DNA of 64,000 nt from Sipunculus nudus (taxonomy: Eukaryota; Annelida; Sipuncula; Golfingiida; Sipunculidae): the NCBI GenBank assembly GCA_026874595.1, contig CM049316.1:62913176-62977175 (forward strand). The letters run 5' to 3'. This document shows positions 13,601 to 28,300 of this stretch, piece after piece (the first letter of the stretch is position 1; every line of letters begins with the position of its first letter). The notes below the pieces were generated by a model. It saw only the letters and a list, made by a program, of their open reading frames with translations, was not told where the DNA came from and made no database searches. The position numbers and the translations under genes were made by a program.

Positions 13601-16307
13601 AACTAGTGAAAACACAATATATGGATGAAATACCATATTGTATGTGGTACTCAATATGGTATTTTATGCCAGTAGTGAGAAATCATTCGACTGACTAGAA
13701 ATGAAGGCCTCATATTTATGAGGAATAAAACATATTGAAGTGCATCCTTTAATGACACAGAGATGGGGAGTAAAACAACTTTCTTTGAACGTAAAGACAG
13801 TGATGTGCTACATAAAACAAGCAAAGTTGTGGATGGGGAAGGGTGAGTGGTGCTGGTTTTCATAACACAACATACAAAATGGCAGAGCTTAATATCTGTT
13901 ACATCAACACACAGAAACACACAGTAAACACACATAATATTCTGTCCACTGTCAGGTAATGTAAAACATCCATGATCTGATATTTGGAACTACCGTATTT
14001 ACTCCAGTTGAAGCCGCATGTCTATTAAAAGCCAAACCCTGACTTTTAAGTACCCTGCCTATAAAACGGAAGATCTGGAAAACCCCCCTTTAAAGCTGCA
14101 CCTGCACTTCAATTGCATGAACCCATGCCAGTTTGAGCCATTCAAGTGACAACATTCATCCATGATAACATAAATTCAAAAGAAAAATAGGATATTAAAA
14201 TTGTAGGAAAGATTAAGAGAAAGGCTAGTAATATTAAAATAAAGGTGGTTTAGTTGTGATTCAATCAAACATCTGATACAGCTTAGAAGAATGAAATGGG
14301 TGGCCATAAATTAAAATATCTAATGGAGTATGCATTGTCAACAGAAAAGTTTTAAGCGCTGGCATGCTGCCTTAGTTTTCTTAGTTTAGATTATCACCAT
14401 TGTTTTCTGACAATAAATTACATATGTTGCTAACTATTATTTTTGTGATGAAGTATTAAAACATGTCTTTTACAGTATGCAAGGTTTCTATCTCTTGTGT
14501 CATGCATTAGAATAAATCCATCCACGGCAAAAGACCACCAGATTGTCAGGGTGTTCTTGTTAACAGGTTATTCTGCTGCAGGAAATATCTACTCTGATAC
14601 AAGAGACATGAAGATGAGACAGAACAGTGTCAATGTGCAAAAAGAACAAACAGACACATATCTACATATATACATCTTCACACTATCAAAAGGCCTTGAA
14701 TCACATAAGATATTCTAGCATTGAGTCAGATAGTTGATCTAAAGGTATATCATCATCAGCTAATTTACAGAAGGTAAATTAACCATTCAAAGAACTGGAC
14801 AGGATCTTTTTAAGGCGTAAAACTTGCATGACTACCGCAGATATATTAAGAAGCAAGGTATCTGCCATGATGGCTGATAGTCTTGCCTTGACATAACCAG
14901 TGAATCCTTAAAATATGTTAATTAAGTCAATTTTTTTTACCATATCCTAGTAAATCACAACCTGTATACTCCTTTCAACTTTTTACTTTTGTTCAATAAA
15001 TAAGCCAGTAAATTGTTTTCATTTTTTTACCTCTTTAAAAGAATTTGGTCATATATATATATATATATACAGTGGAACCCCACAATTACGACCACCCTGG
15101 GGACTGAGCAAAGTGGTCGTAATTTGGGGGTGGTCGTATTTGTGAAACTCTTACCGTGGTCGCATATAACACGCTGATATTTAATGGGTATCAGAGTTTA
15201 TCTATTGCATATCTTTAATGTGAATTTAACAAAATATTTTACTTAGCGGAGGACCCTTATTATGATTTTTTTTCTGTGTAGCTGAACATATTTATTCATG
15301 ATGAAAATTAATACACATGTACACATATGTAGTGACTAATGATGAACAAATAATAACACTAAGGCAATACGATTACAACCTACTGAATGCATATTGAACA
15401 TAATACGTGGCTGATATATATTTAGCCTTCCGCTTGAGTATATATTGCGTGCACTTGAGCTTTCCTGATGCTAAACTGCTGAGCCATTTGGTGCCGACTG
15501 CGCGTGGTGTTGCCGCCTTGATTAACGCTACTTTATCCTTCAAGGAGAGCTCTTTCAGAGGCATGGTTGCCTAACAGCAAACAATTTAAATGCAAACTTA
15601 ACCAGTAGAGAAATAAACTGACAACGATCTATCAAAAAAGGCAAATTAATGTGAGGGATTTTCCCCCGATGCAAGCTTTATTTATAAATTTTACTGACTG
15701 CTCAATACTCAGTGTCAGTAAGGTATGAACACATTTAGGATTAACTAGGTCGTTAATTTTACACATTTAGGATTAACTAGGTCGTTAAATTAGGATCGAA
15801 CAATATGTGATGAGTCGAAATATTAAGCCTGCAACCGCACACTTAGGGTAGCTGTAATAAAGGTGATCACTGAGGGGCAATTAGCATCTGACCCCAGGTC
15901 AGACCGGCTCGTTAAGTAATCAGGCAGGTGGTTACCCTCTTTGATCTATAACCTACACCTCAACGAGTCTCAGCGAAGACACCGAGTCGGGAAGATATGC
16001 AGGACCAGATTAACACTCGGGTTAAGAAACCTTGGTACCCGCTTTGATATTTCGTTAAGGCGCCTGTGACAAGACGCAGCCATTGACTCGTGACAAATGT
16101 TGTTTCAGTACTTCTCGGCGGTGGTCGCATTAGCGGGGTCGCATTAGCGCTGGGGCCAGGAAATCTGGTCGTAATTCTGAATTCAGGGGTGGTCGTAATT
16201 TTGAGTCATTTTTAAACATAAATAAACTAAAAAAAATCGGGACCAAGCAAAATGGTCGTAATTTTGGGGTGGTCGCAATTGTGGGGTGGTCGCAAGGCGG
16301 GGTTCCA

Positions 16308-16370
<63 letters not shown>

Positions 16371-19300
16371 GGTTCTTAGCCTATGGAATCCCTCATTCCT
16401 GACATACCAGTTATTCACGTTTACTGAATCATGAGTGATTATCCTAGCATTTGATTTAAAGCATTTTCTTCTATGATTCAAACTATGAATTCATGAAGAT
16501 GCATTTATATATATATATATATCCTACATAACTTCCTTGGTGACAAAACAGCAAAGACACACAGTTGATTAAAAACAACAAAGTGCACAGTGAAAGCTGG
16601 TCTGTTCATCACCACGATTCAAAGTTTTGTTAACAAATGCCGACCCCAAAGGAAAATACAGTTTACAAATGTTAGCACTCTGAACCAATATCTGTAAACT
16701 GATTTCAAAACCAAAGTTATATTCACAGATGTTAACACAAGAACCAAACCTCTGCCAGCAGACATTTACACCAAGAACTAAAAAAATCTGCTTACAGAGG
16801 TTAAGAGCCAAGAACTAAACATCTGCTAACATACTTTTACAACATGAACCAAAATTCTTTTTACAGAGATTAACACCAAGAACCAAACCTCTGCTAACAG
16901 ATGTTAACACCAAGAACCTATTATCTGGTATTTGATGTTAACATTGTGAAATATTAGGAAGCAGGGTGCTAAATTGGGTTTAAGAAGCAAGGTATCTGCC
17001 ATGGTGGTTGATTTTCTTGCCTTGACATCACGCGCCCATTCCTGAATATCTTCGTCTGTTGAAGACTCATTGAGTGCAGCTGTACTCGTATCTAGTTCCA
17101 GGATGGCTCGGCTCAAAGCCGAGTCAATGTCCTAGAATCAAGTGCAAGTGCATATGCAAGTAACTGACCAGTGCTTAAACTGAGATAAAGCCTTATGACT
17201 TAATACGAACTTAAACAAAAGTGATGCCATATTTGGAATTGTGAAAAATATTGGCAAAAAATGTGAAAACTGAAGACTCTCTGAATAGGAATAACTGTAT
17301 AAAAATTGGATTTTTTTCATAAAGATGGTCTAGATGGTCAAAAACTGAGCAGTGTTTAGCCTAAGCAAGACCTGTTTTTGCAGATTTTCTTTTCAATTAA
17401 TATTAATATTTAGAGTTTAGAAATTTATGTTCTCATGATTATTAATTTCACAATGATCATGCAGCTAGTAATACTTCTCAGGAAACTGAAAGCATTTCAT
17501 TCAAGAAGTGAATGGCCAGCTATTTTGCAAAAATGAGGGGTGATGTTCATTTGGATACATTTTTTCTTCAGATCTCTTGCCATTAACATACATTTTAAAA
17601 TTATTAACCTTTTAATGCAGGAGGTCTATTTGATGGAGATCATGCTGAGTCTCATATGAAAACAGATCCTACTTCAACCACTACAATACTATTTAAGCCC
17701 AATAATATTAGTACAGCTGCCTTTCTATGTTTCCAAATTTTTATCTCCGTCAAAACAACCCAAGCTTTCTGAAAACTTACTGCTTTACATGTCATTCTGC
17801 AAGAACATTTTGTCAATCTCCAACTAATTTTTTTTTTTACTGGCTGCAAGCACCAAAGCCTATGGTCTGTCATCAATGTTTGATTCTTGTAAGATGACAA
17901 GATGGAGATATAGAAAGACAGCTGAACAAACAACAAAATATGTGACACTGAACACTATGAAGCAGCACAACTACCAAACCATAACTACAGAAGAGCCCTA
18001 AAGAGTAAAATCTATGAATATTTATTTAGTTCCTCAAAACTTTCAATTCATCCAAAATCTGACTTTGCAGATACTAAATAATTTTCATATGTGTCATTTT
18101 AAATAAAATATTTATTCGCCAAATAATTCTCTGACCATACAGACTGAAGATGTCCTTTACTGTAAAACACTTTCAGGTCCTATGCTGATTTACCAAAGCT
18201 ATATGTTACATTGATCTTATTTTGCCTCTGCCAGGAGGTTATGCGTCCATCCTCTTTCGTGTATGTGTGTTTGTTCACAACATAACTCACACAATCATTT
18301 TGAATCTCATGAAATTTCCATGGCATTTCGGGAATAGGCCAATGATGAATCTATTAGATTTTTGTGTGGATCTTGCACATGATCCTGATTCAAGGATGTC
18401 ATTAACAAATATTCACAAATATACAGTTACTTATGTATGAATGAACCTGGATATGGGCCAAATAAGTGAATGCAAACAGATTTTGGGTGTATATCAAAAT
18501 AGGGACCCCCCATGCAGAGGCTTGCATTCCTTAGAATGCAGATTTGTAGTTTTAAATATTTTGGTGGAGGTAACCGCCGCTATTTTATAATGCTGATTAA
18601 TCTATATACTATCTGTATCTGCAGAATTCCATTCCAGTTTCAGACTATGTGACAGAGCTGAAACATAAGTATTCTGCTGTAAACCAGGCTCTGTGTTCTG
18701 CACCTGTGGGTCCTGGGGGGGGGGGGGGGGTGTTAAAATAAGGAACCCCCAAAAGGCACACTTGTTTGTGAGTGAAACATGACTGTTGGGTACAGTTATC
18801 CCACTGCGCTTGCAGTGCTCACCCTGGGTGGGGGCTGACCATGAAAAGTCTCGCTTATCCTCTGCTGAAAATCGAACTCCTGATCTCCCCAGTTTTAGCC
18901 ATGTGCTCTACCTTTAAAAGAAGGGAGCCGGAATGTTACATTAATTGTCGTCACTGGATGGATCTGGAATGGATCATGGCTGTATCTATCTGGTATGTAT
19001 AAATCACTTACCCTCTACTGCGAAATATTGGCACATTTAAACACACTGGCACTACTTGTCCCAATTAAACTTTTCCAAAATCAATGGCAGGAAAAGGAGA
19101 TTATACTGTATATGAATCTTGTGTGTAACTTTATTTAGAAATCCACGTTTTCTGCAAAGTTCTCCAGAAAATGGAAACTACTTCTTCAGTCTATACAAGG
19201 AAGGTGAATTTTATATGACTTTAGATATCATGTGTATATATTTAAATATCCTATTTTGCAGTGTGCAAATAAAATCATATGTATGTTTTCAAATGGCTAT

Positions 19301-22300
19301 GCAGTCTCAGCAGAAAAAAATGAGGTCTGTAACTATGTTTATTAATTACCAAAACTGCTGCATTAGCAACAATTCAATTACTGTCTTTTGAGAAATTCAG
19401 GTTGACCAGGCCTTAAGCTGAGCTAAAGCTTTGACTGAAGCTCAAAATCATCCAGAAAGCTTCTGACAATAGTGCATAATTAAACAGAAAGCTCCTGTCA
19501 TGTGACTCACTGTTTTCCGTCTCCCTTCATGGTCCTTGTCACTTGCTGTTTGATTTTGTTCAAATTCGTCAGCCTCTGGCTCAACTTGTTCTTCTATTGC
19601 TTCGTGTTTTGATGTACGTTTGCGTTGCTCCTGGACGGCCATGGTGGCCAGCTCATTCATATTCATATATACAGGCTGTGGAATTACTGTTCGAAAGTAC
19701 AGAAAATATACAACATGGGATTAATACAAATGTATGTACTTATATACACAGATTAATATACACTTACAGTGAAACCTGTGTTATGAGACCACCCATGGGA
19801 CTGGCCAAAAGTGGTCTTAATTCACAGGTGGTCTTACAAGACAGGTTATACTGTATCTGCATACGTACTGTGACTTTAACACTTGAACTATAATATGAAA
19901 ATGCTTGGGGTAATATTGATATCAATGTTGGGGGACTAAAGGTTCATATATGTATCATTAAATGGTTCATTTTTATAGTTAACATAAGAATCAATCACCC
20001 ACTACATGATAAAAATACTGACAGAGACGCTCAATGTATTTAATTTGATTTCTACATAATTAAATTAATATATATTCATGTTAATATGAGCAGTCACAAA
20101 TATACCCCTTCACAGATTTGATATTGCTATTCTTCATAATGTTCAATAAAAGTACTAAAGTCACTTTTATCTTACGGTGGCTTTGTAATTAATCAGGCAC
20201 AGAGTTTATCACACATAATTCCACAAAATGCACGGCATTCAACACAGTGCAATTTTCACAAGGCCATGAAATAAAACACACCCCAAAATATTCACAAAAG
20301 AAGACCAATGACATCTTAAACCCAAGAATACATATGAAACTAGTCTGTACATTTGTGTGGTTCAACAACACTTCATACTACTCATTTTCAGTAGCCTAAA
20401 CAATTCTAACGTCAAGAAGATTCCTGAGAAAGATTAGAAAATAGAAGAGTAACTACATGCTTTTAGTTGCAGAGTGTGATATTGGGGAATCAGCCATGGA
20501 GTGTTCAATCTTGGAAATAAGATCACATTTAAAAAAAAATGTCCATAACAAATCTGTCATCTAAGGCTATACTGTATACAAAGGACAGTTCCTGAAAGAG
20601 ATTATGATAGGAAAATTTAAAAGAAAGAAATGCACTATGTCCAGTTAGTCACAATCTGTGTCATATAATTATGGCCCTAACTGGTTGATACCTAATATAC
20701 AAGTTTAAAACTTTTTCAACAATCTCACTGGATCTAAATCATGGTTTTGCTAGCATTCAAAACTGAGGCCAAAGTGATCCGATCTGAGGAAAGACCCAAT
20801 AAATTCACAAAAGTCCAGCTAACTTTACAAAATACTAACTCTAAAGGCTGCACTGGACTTGCCACCAAGAAAATGAGGTTTGGATACAGCTTATTGGTCT
20901 GGGCTAAAATTTGACAAAACTGTCCATCAACCCAGTACGAAAAGTGTTAATTATGTGGCAAACAAAGTGGTGTTGTTGAAAGAACATATGATGAAGGTTA
21001 AAAAATCCACATATCAAGTCATTACAAGAAACACTGCATGCCACAAGATTTTATAATACAATGAAATACAAATCAGTGAGAAGTTTTATGTAGTGATCTA
21101 TAGGACAAAGGTGAATATACAAGGAAACTGAGCAAGGACAACACCCTACTGTTCTGATATCAATAGGTGTTCAAACAGAATCCTGTGAACTATATGACAT
21201 ACATAAATTTATCAGGGTACCCACTCAGAACCTTAGTACAAACCTGAGGACCTTTGAAGGACTTTTAATGACCATATCCATGAGATTTCAAAGTACAGTC
21301 TCTGCATTTATCATAAAATTGTTGGTGATGATTGCTGATAAAAACATGTTCATGTAGATTTCTTATGCCCCATACCTGCCTGGTGAAATATAAGGTTAAT
21401 TGAGATCACATGACAAGGTTTTGGGAAGTGGGAGAGCATATAATTTGAGACAACAAACAGGGATCAAGACTACACTGAACAGCTGTGCAGTCTGTCTTGC
21501 TTAAATAACTTTATTCAGCATTTACCAGCAAGTAAAACTGAAAGACCGAACTGCACAAATGCAAATATTTAAGGAGTTAATGATTAAGGACTTCTAGTTA
21601 TTTTTCAACAGATTTAAGGATATTAATGTATTTTAATTCTGCTGTTTTAATTTCTTAGACTTGCATGGTTTTTATCCTGTTGGTAATGAGCTGCTGATGT
21701 TCTAACAGGATTTTACTTCATGCTGGTATGTAATTTTAAAGACTATATGTAACCATATAATCTAAATTGTGTTGAGTTTCTGAAATCTACAGAAAAGTCT
21801 CTATTATGCTATACCTTAATAGTTAGCCCATATATACCTAAATAGTTAGCCCATAACCTTAAAACTATGTACTGGGAGCTGAATTGGTAACTGGTCTATA
21901 GATATCCGTGTGTCATGAAAGGTCAAAGCTTAAAAACAAATTTCACTATGAAATACTCAAACGTCAGTGAGGTGTATATCACCTCAATCTGATTACTGAT
22001 CAAAAGCTCTGTAGATAGATATACTCAGTCCTAAAACATGCCCTTGGCTCATGCTCATGCATATCACAAAGCCCAGATAAGGATTAATCAATTCCTAACT
22101 TTGGTCATGAGGAACTTTTAACATCTACAAGTTAAACACTGAAGAAAATGCTCAGTGTCTGACAGCAAATAAACTGAAAGACAGTATGGCACAAATGCAA
22201 AGTTTTATGGACTTTTATGGATGTCTGCTTATTTTCTTCAGTTCTGAAGTTATGGAATTTTTTTTCTATAATGGATTTTAAGGACCCATACAAACCTTGT

Positions 22301-25300
22301 TCTATAAAAACAGAAAACAGTGAGTCAGTATATTTTAATTGTTAGAGGGATTCATTGAGATTTTCCTGTTATTCTCTTTTCGCTGACTTTTGCATGCTTC
22401 AGCAACTATACCAGCTAAACTTTACCATTCCAAAGTCATTTTATTATATATTAAAAATACTTTTATCTATGAAGCATTAGTGTAGCGCAGCATCTTCTCT
22501 GCAATTTGTTTACATATTAGAACTGTAGATGGCATCATCTATGGGATAAGTAAGAAAGTAACCAAAACAGAAAGGACAATTTAATTTTTATTTTATCCCC
22601 AAGGTTTTAAATTTATATCTAGCAGCGTTTATTATAGCAGTTATTGGGTATTAAGGATGATCAGTGTGGCCATGTTAAACTTTAAAAGTCACTTTCCATT
22701 GCAAACCAAAACTGTACATTCAACTTTATAGTCCAAATTCTTTTCAAAGGGGCACTATGAAAACCTGGTAATATTCATTTACAGTGATATCTCCTTTGCT
22801 AATCACTGCCATCTGGTGTTGATTTTATGAAGTAAATGTGATAGATATGTTCAAAATGGAAACTCACAAGTGTATTGTCAGGTAAATAACTGAGGAGTTA
22901 CCAGAGCAGAGGATAAGACCAAAACTATAATGAACAGTAATATGTATGAAGAATCAGTTTAATGTTAATAAGAAATGACAAAATATAACTAAAACTTTTG
23001 CTCTAAGAGAGTGCAGATCTCCGCAAAGGCAGCTCATTACTTCAATATGGCTTTTGTCAGAAATGTGATAAACACAGCAGGAAAATCACTAAATGTTATG
23101 AGAGACTGACAATGAGCGCCATCTAGTGGCAAAATAGTTAACAAGGAAGCTCATTAATCCCATATGGCATTGTGAGATATGCAGTATTTTTCCTTCAAAT
23201 AAATCCTGGATCCAGAAAATGATCAGGCTCACCCCAAAAATTTAATCATGTTTTCCTCGTCTCATTACCAAGCGATCCTGAAAATTTCATGAAATTCCTT
23301 TATGAACTTTTTGAATAATGTTGCTAAAAGACAAACGGCAAAAACATTTGCTTGGTGGATAATAAATATAAAATTGTTTTCAATTATAAACACCAGATGG
23401 CCCTGATAAGCAACTGAGATATTACCACCAATGATGATTACCACAGTTTTAAAAGTAAACCTTAAATGTCAGGCCAAGATACCGTCACTCTAAGTCAATC
23501 TGTGTGAACACCTCTGACGAAGGAAGAAGAATAAAAGAGTTACCATAAAGTTCCATGCCCACATCTACCACAGCATGAAGCCAAGACAACAGCGGCACGG
23601 CTAGATGATTTGATTATTAAAGTGACATTACCGTTTGTCCTCTTACTTTGGTCTGGTTGTGGAAGATTGTAGTCAGGGATGCTAGGTGGAGCCACTGGGC
23701 GGGCCTTTGGTTTGGGCCCTAATCTCATTTCCGCATACTTTGGATCCCTGTTGATTGGTGGTTTGTTCTTGTTCAGGTATTCCGCTGGGATGATTGGTAC
23801 AGCGTAGGGCGATGGTGTAGATGGCGCTGTCTGTGCTTGTCCGGATTGGCCTTCAGGGGGCTCAAATGTCTGCGATGTCAGCGAAGGGCGCGAGTGCATT
23901 TTTTCATAGGCTGATGAAATGGTGTGTGGCCTTTCAGCGTGATCGTTTTCTTGTTTGGGAGTTCCTGGTGGGTCAGGCCAGTTTGTCCAAGTTGACGCCG
24001 TGGTTGATGGAGGTCCGGCATATAGAGGGGATGCAGGAGGGCCATTTGTGTCAGGCTGGGGCAAATTATCCCCCTGTTATAAAGTAATACACATATAAAC
24101 TCATTCATTATATAAGTTATGTTCCAAGCACAATTAAAATCATAATATTTTTTGAGTGCCATGCCAAACGGATTTGATGGACTGGTGATAGGAGCTACAT
24201 CTGACAAATCTCTGACATTTTAGAGAGATTTCCCTTTTTATGCCTCTGAACCAATAGCAGGGTTTGACCTGGAGAGCTCTGGAGTCCAACACTTTAACTA
24301 CTGAACTATGATCTTTCCCTTGCTGTTTAATGGTCTGTTGAAACTTAATTTAAGAACTTACATTGTTAAAAACTTATTTCTAAATGAATACAGATATCAG
24401 AAGTTTTCATATGTCCCTCATCAAATGGACTGGCTTCAAATCAAGATAAACGGGAGGTACTTGTTTTTGCTACAATGTGTTACAGTGAAAGTTAAACATC
24501 TAACAACTATAACATCACTGATGTAACGTTTAAAAACCCTTCAGTTCTTCAATCTATGAAGTAAATCTTTTATAATGTCATAACTAATAAATACAGCAGC
24601 TATTTCAAAGGAGACACTGAAGTACATATATACTGTACTAAAGAAGGGTAACATGCAATGGATGCTACACCACATAATACAGTGATCCGCAAAATATCAT
24701 CAACAAAAGCAGGTACTAAAAATAAAGAAAATCATTTCACATACAATCTCACTTTTATACATTACTGAGTGATGTAAGGTGATTTACTGTGTATAACCAA
24801 GGAGTTTATAACAAATGGAGGTTCAACTCTGAGAAGCTCTGCCAGGTCTCGTGAATCAGTTGTGCCCTAATTGCAATTAAGACATGATAAGCCCATTAAC
24901 CTTATTGTACCACTGTGTCAGGCGCAGCAGTGGCACAGTCTTTGATATAGCAAGGATGTTGCATGTTACTTACGCAGTCCGCTGAAGCTTGTCAGGCGGA
25001 GACCAATATATCCAGTAAATGAGCAGTAAATCACTGGAATAACATTTACCAGAAATATAACTGCTCAGATTTTTTGTTTTTGTTAAGATTTATGCACAAC
25101 AAGTATATTTAGAGAGATCTCATGTTGAGAAATCACAGGAGCAATTTTAGGATAGATGCCGTCACTCTGCATTATTATCTGCTGTGATACATGACAGATG
25201 ACTGGTAAGTGTAAAACTTATTTTCCTTGAATAATTTTGGAATTCTATAAGTTCCCAACATTCTACACACTTCTGACAGGTATAAATAATTAGCCTTGTT

Positions 25301-28300
25301 TTATACTATTCCATGGATTAACAAAAAATGTAATGACACCAATGTCTGGATGACTTTCATTTTCATTGATAACTGTGGGCCATGGCCCACTGCTTCCCTG
25401 ATGGCATTTATCTCGTATTATCGCCCATGTTTACTGTGGCCCAGTGATAGCTCAGGCCTCATTAGCAACGACGCCTCCTCACACGTTCTCTTGCCACACA
25501 ATGTTTATATGAATATGTATTGTGTAAACTTATGATTGTTCCAATATTAACATTAAATACTTGAGGAGATAAATTTGTGGAGACACTAACTTAACTGACA
25601 AGACAACATTAGTTCACACCTAGAACAAGACTTTCCGATGTCACACCAAAGGGGGATATTCTCACACTGTATCAATTAGCACCAGGCTTAGCAGCTGCAT
25701 CTCTTTGTGCCTTTATGACGCCCATCAGCAACATTCGACACTGCCAGAATCATAGTTAAAACTCCATTTGTTATAAACTCCTTGGTATGACCATTTTATA
25801 GAACACTACAGGCTATAATATAAGGACAGATTTGTAATTCACTAATACACTACTGTTATAGATTGAATACCACAGAAAATCAATGAGTTGAATTTGTTAG
25901 TTTCCACTAGATTATATCGCTATTCAGATTACATAATATATTTTCAAAGATACAGTTATATGGATTTTTAACACCAACCTCATATAACATTATTTGTGTT
26001 CATTTTATATAATTGTTCTGAATATTTCTTTCACAAATAAAAAGAGTACCTAATGGTGCTGACATGTGAATTAATTGGTGGTACACGTCTGGATATTATG
26101 TCAATGAGCATGTTATTTTTGGGAACAAAAAGAATTTGATATCCCTGTACTACCAGTTCAGAGACTTTTAAAGTTCAAAGTTTCTGACTGACCAGTTGCT
26201 AACCTGTGTTTGATATACTAGTATGTAACCTATGTGTACATATTGAATAACAAATAATGTCACAGGTGCCGCCTTACATTGGTGAGGCTAATAAGGGTAT
26301 GATATAAGGGATTGCACAGGTCACACTTTGCCATATCCATGTAAAATCCATATGCACCTCTAGATGCAGTTCTCAGTTCTGGTATAATATATAGTGAAAT
26401 TAGTATCAGTAATCTATAATTTACATACTGACGACTTTTTTCCAGGTAAATTTTGACAGTACCTTTTTCTTAGGATCCACTGCAGAAGGGGAGGGGGGTC
26501 GCAGAAACAATGTGTCTTGTGACGTAAAGCCCGAGTCTTGGGAGGACACGCTTGACAGGCGGACTGCGCCTGGGGTTGGCTGCTATAGCATGAAAAATCA
26601 TCCCAATCAATTCACTGATCCCTTATCTTAATCGATACAGTGCAGGAACATTCATTAACATGGCCAGGAAACATTCATTTTGTCTAGGGAAAAATATTTT
26701 TCAAGATGTTTTGCAAAAAGACTTGGTATATGAATAAATTCATTAAACTTTATCTGTGGACAAAATATTTCTGTTACACCTGCGTTATTTTGAAGATCTG
26801 TTGCCTCTATTGTGTAATTTTGTTAATAAACTGAAATAAGACAGCCTTTCATTCAAGTGTACCAAATTTTGCCCAGTGATATTCAGCAATAATTTTTTTA
26901 ATCTTTCTGATCTTCTCACAGAGCGTCTATAATGTGAATGAGGTTCTTAAGGCCTTATATAAGATGATAACATCATAAAAGGAACCAAAATTAATATTTT
27001 AAACCTTAAGGATTCTTCTGTCTTTAGGCCGACTGACACAGCACAAACAATGAGTTGACCATCAACTTTGATCTCTGATGCTTAGTGGTATGGTTTGGAT
27101 TTCAGCCAGCATCCCTTCTACCAATCTTTTATACCAGCTGTTTTTTTAAGCGGATGGAAAATCTACAAGTCTTAACAGCTTGCCAGTGTCTGCACGCCTA
27201 CTGATTTTCCATGCAGATCACCAAATCTTTATGATCATTTTGGTCACTTCTGATTTCATCTCCAGGATTGTTACTGGCTTCAGGAATGATAAAAGAAGAA
27301 ATGTAGGTTGTTATATTCAGCTGATTTTTTGTGGATTCTGTCATCACATCACCAAATTTTTCTGGCAGGATAAAAATTGGCTGGAAAATCCTTGACATTG
27401 TCAAGGATTCTAATGGCTGATTTTTTCCAGCCAGATTTTTTAAAAATCCAGCCAGCAGCACCCTCAGATCTTCTAATCCAACCAATATTTTTAGCCAGCA
27501 AAAAATCAGAGATTGGAGGCTTGCTTAAGCTAGCCTTTACCTAAGTCTGGAATTGCAGCTTAGCTGTTATGAAATTGGAGTTTAATTTATGAAAATTTTA
27601 CCAAATTTCTTTGGGCACCCTATGAAAGAACAGATAATAATAGCAATACAACTTAGAAAAAAGTATTGTTGACTACAACTGTGATACCAGATGATAAAGA
27701 AACAACAGATTAAAGGTCATGTAAGCTGTATGACTCATGTTCCCGTGGACTGATAAGAAACAGCATTATATATGACAGTAATTCATACTTTTGACAGAAT
27801 ATAGACTGACATTTCCCCAGACGAATGTTCCCTGGATTACCATGTTAATGAATGTTCCTTAAATGTAAATATTGTTCTGATAATGTGCTTCTATTCATTT
27901 TTGAAGGCCTTTGACAGAACTCTAGGCTATATATCTATGCTGTCAAAGAATGCATAAACAAAACTACAAATATGTAAAATGAGTGTAAAAAACATTCTGA
28001 AAACGAAAAAATCTGAAGATTATTTGTTAGTACATGTTTCTAAGGTAAAATGAGGAAAAAATGTCTGAAAAAGAAAAGTGCATTATTGAAGAAAAATTAA
28101 TAAGTCATGAAAGTTAACATTTATTATTCCTTTTCATAAATTAAAACAAAAATATTCCTGTCTGGATAAAACGAGGAAAATATCTGATAAAAAGGATTTT
28201 TTCTAATTCACCTGTGTGTCTATACAAGGTCCGAAGGGACTTCCTGCTGAAAGCTTTAACATTAAGGACCTCTCTGTTAGCTTGTGTATTTGTACACAAA

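Larger units (their letters stand above)
12308..17020 (-). other. MTSS1: MTSS1 intron (12308-17020)
   Basis: No exon recognised. It holds a 'ccgtatttactc' type dispersed repeat near 13990, a 49-bp block repeated at the 5' end of the same intron, and the 1.24-kb inverted-repeat element at 15070-16310. Between 16560 and 16920 a loose tandem series of ~50-bp units built on 'aaccaa..tctg.taacag..gttaacacc' is visible. Confidence 0.7.
17132..19510 (-). other. MTSS1: MTSS1 intron (17132-19510)
   Basis: No exon recognised. It holds a 'cctctgccaggaggttatg' dispersed repeat and a tRNA-derived SINE, both listed separately, plus a G16 run at about 18716-18731. Confidence 0.75.
19687..23646 (-). other. 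MTSS1: MTSS1 intron (19687-23646)
   Basis: No exon recognised. It holds a short inverted-repeat element at 19767-19853, two diverged repeat copies (about 21490-21660 and 22130-22290), a short tandem 'atagttagcccata' pair near 21820-21855 and several CTCF-like core motifs. Confidence 0.7.

Noticed and set aside
16227..16481. Open frames rich in Tyr-Ile repeats on both strands
   Set aside because: They are translations of the (TA)n tract at 16311-16367.
24243..24315. A functional tRNA gene
   Set aside because: A and B boxes are tRNA-like but the acceptor stem does not pair and the sequence looks like a SINE head.
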